This document shows positions 14,735-15,966 of a stretch of 15,966 nt of DNA, piece by piece. The notes beneath the pieces were generated by a model. The model made no database searches. It was given only the letters and a program-made list of their open reading frames with translations, and was not told where the DNA came from. Position 1 is the first letter of the stretch. Each line of letters starts with the position of its first letter. The stretch is from Bacteroidales bacterium (lineage in GTDB: Bacteria; Bacteroidota; Bacteroidia; Bacteroidales; VadinHA17), in NCBI GenBank assembly GCA_025455505.1, contig JALOMK010000058.1:1-15966 (forward strand). The letters run 5' to 3'. A program made the translations under genes and the position numbers.

Positions 14735-15484
14735 ATGCAGAAAGAAAGTGATTGCATATTCGGCCTGAGAGCCGTAATAGAAGCCATTAAAGCTGGTAAA
14801 CAGATCGACAGGCTGCTCATCAGGCAGGGACTGCAGGGATCTCTTTACCATGAGCTTATGACAGAAGTCAGATTGCATAATATAGTCTACCAGGTCGTAC
14901 CTCTTGAAAGAATAGAACTTGTTACAAGAAAGAATCACCAGGGAGTCCTCGCATGGTTGTCTATTATTGAATACCAGAGCATTTCGAACCTTCTTCCCAT
15001 GATTTACGAAAAGGGAGATGATCCGCTTGTTCTTGTGCTCGACGGGATATCCGACGTAAGGAATTTCGGTGCAATAGTCAGGACCGCAGAATGCCTCGGG
15101 GCCCATGCTGTAATAATCCCGGAGAAAGGTTCCGCAAGAATAACTGCCGATGCAGTCAAGACCTCGGCAGGAGCACTTCATACTTTTCCGGTTTGTCGTG
15201 AAAGGAGCCTCGTCAGGGCTGTAGAATACCTGAGGGAATCAGGTCTTAAGATTATTTCCGCAGGAGAGGCTTCTTCTGTAAAAGCTTCAGATGTCTCACT
15301 GGGAGGCCCGGCAGCGCTGATACTGGGATCAGAAGAAAAGGGAATCAGCCGTGAACTGCTTGCACTTTCAGACCTGCGGATTAAGATCCCCATGACCGGA
15401 GCGATAGGATCGCTTAATGTTTCTGTGGCGGCCGGAATTATTCTGTATGAGGCAATAAGGCAGAGACAGGCACTCACTCAATAA
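14735..15484 (+). CDS. rlmB: 23S rRNA (guanosine-2'-O)-methyltransferase, RlmB/TrmH family (SpoU)
   Basis: This SPOUT-fold enzyme uses SAM; RlmB methylates the 2'-O of G2251 in the peptidyl-transferase region of 23S rRNA. The 249-aa protein has an N-terminal substrate-binding domain beginning C-I-F-G-L-R-A-V-I-E-A (7-17). The catalytic knot follows: motif 1 N-F-G-A-I-V-R-T-A-E (Asn and catalytic Arg, about 110-119), motif 2 I-L-G-S-E-E-K-G-I (about 196-204) and motif 3 I-P-M-T-G-A-I-G-S-L-N-V-S-V-A (about 219-233). The frame extends upstream, but the ATG at 14735 gives the family's usual N-terminus and lies 10 bp after the GWxTD stop. It is the last gene of the four-gene operon. Its 3' end overlaps the convergent transaldolase gene by 11 bp. 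Confidence 0.93.
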   Translation: MQKESDCIFGLRAVIEAIKAGKQIDRLLIRQGLQGSLYHELMTEVRLHNIVYQVVPLERIELVTRKNHQGVLAWLSIIEYQSISNLLPMIYEKGDDPLVLVLDGISDVRNFGAIVRTAECLGAHAVIIPEKGSARITADAVKTSAGALHTFPVCRERSLVRAVEYLRESGLKIISAGEASSVKASDVSLGGPAALILGSEEKGISRELLALSDLRIKIPMTGAIGSLNVSVAAGIILYEAIRQRQALTQ

Positions 15485-15966
15485 TGCCCCTGATCCTTTC
15501 ATCAAGCATTTGCTGATCTGCAGTGAATGATGCCAGGCCAGCAAGATTAAGGAGCGTGTCAGGCGCAATTGTCGCGTCAGCTATCCTGTTCTTCCAGTGC
15601 TCATGCACAGGAATTTTACCATCGGTGGCTATTATTTTGAGTTCCTCCCTCGAAAGGCGTGGGAACATGTCGCCGCAACCCTCCTCGTGAGCTATTGCAA
15701 TCAGCTCCTTCCCTGTTGAAGGAGGCTTTGCGGCCACCCTTTCAGAGAAAGCAAGAATATTGCTTTCGACTCTCCAGAATTTTTCAATGCCCTGACCATC
15801 AGCCTTCAGAGAAAGAGGCACCTCATAGTTTTCATGCATCCGCGAAACAAAATCAGCCTTGAGGGTCTTCCTGCCTGTGGCGGCTATCTACGGAGGCATT
15901 GTAAAAACATCGGTGCCGGCAAGCATTTCAAGCTGCTCAGAATTCCTCAGGCTTGCTGCAATGAGT
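15474..15966 (-). pseudogene. tal: Transaldolase, 3' part, interrupted by in-frame TAG and cut by window edge
   Basis: Transaldolase moves a three-carbon ketol unit in the non-oxidative pentose phosphate pathway. Only the C-terminal part is in the window. From the right edge the frame reads L-I-A-A-S-L-R-N-S-E, then L-A-G-T-D-V-F-T-M-P-P, both typical of the end of the transaldolase barrel. A TAG codon follows at 15888-15890, and the frame resumes with I-A-A-T-G-R-K and about 137 further residues to a TGA at 15474. The downstream region is the long C-terminal extension I associate with Bacteroidota transaldolases. No frameshift is involved, only the single stop. A tool would call a 121-aa ORF starting at the internal ATG at 15839, but similarity continues upstream of that. 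The options are a true nonsense mutation or a base error in the assembly. Confidence 0.75.
15888..15890 (-). other. In-frame TAG inside the transaldolase reading frame
   Basis: The codon lies between M-P-P and I-A-A-T-G. All 25 codons to the right and the codons to the left are open in the same frame, so one base change would restore the gene. Two other genes here (the nucleoside transporter and the GWxTD lipoprotein) end in TAG, so TAG is a normal stop codon in this genome. Confidence 0.85.

Noticed and set aside
14729..15181. A 150-aa open frame on the minus strand
   Set aside because: It is antisense to rlmB, whose motifs are unambiguous, and no family is recognised in the antisense protein.
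15888..15890. TAG read as an amino acid (recoding or pyrrolysine)
   Set aside because: Two other genes in the window end with TAG in a normal position, and there is no sign of a recoding element or suppressor system here. A nonsense mutation or base error is simpler.

Overview
The window looks like a chromosomal segment from a member of the Bacteroidota, probably Bacteroidales or a close relative. The signs are a Por-type (T9SS) C-terminal sorting domain, several Bacteroidota-style lipoprotein signals ending in SSC, a GWxTD-domain lipoprotein, an acyl-ACP thioesterase typical of the phylum, a lack of strong Shine-Dalgarno sites, and promoter motifs of the TTG-N19-TAnnTTTG type. No phage, transposase, rRNA or tRNA gene is visible. 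Most of the content is housekeeping or cell-envelope genes, plus a family of short structured repeats.

Layout. Positions 1-128 hold two copies of a 70-bp repeat. From about 9.5 kb down to 0.14 kb all genes lie on the minus strand. In order of transcription they are: a secreted alpha/beta hydrolase lipoprotein; an RlmD/RumA-type RNA uracil methyltransferase (GTG start); a repeat-rich intergenic block (6486-6815); a GH144-like lipoprotein glucanase; a helical Ala-rich lipoprotein; a cluster of two active-looking L,D-transpeptidases and a third protein that looks like a cysteine-less YkuD paralogue; and a NupC-type nucleoside transporter. After a 313-bp divergent intergenic region, the plus strand carries a small T9SS-exported jelly-roll protein. 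It is followed by a tight operon of ABC-F ATPase (Uup-like), acyl-ACP thioesterase, GWxTD lipoprotein and RlmB rRNA methyltransferase. At the right edge, convergent and overlapping rlmB by 11 bp, is the 3' part of a transaldolase gene carrying an in-frame TAG.

The most interesting block is 2.3-5.0 kb read with its neighbour at 1.5-2.3 kb. The helical lipoprotein and the periplasmic stalk of the first L,D-transpeptidase appear to be the same domain by sequence. The second L,D-transpeptidase and the gene after it appear to be tandem paralogues, the last having lost the catalytic residues. This could be an envelope module in which L,D-transpeptidases act on or beside a lipoprotein, much as the Lpp system joins outer membrane to peptidoglycan in enterobacteria. 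That function is inference. The sequence directly shows the gene order, the motifs and the similarity patterns.

The second interesting element is the repeat family. Five copies of an 18-bp core (GGTTTGCATTGTCTTTGC) occur beside small hairpins. One copy seems to supply the -33 element of the glucanase promoter, and another shares its hairpin with the terminator downstream of the methyltransferase gene.
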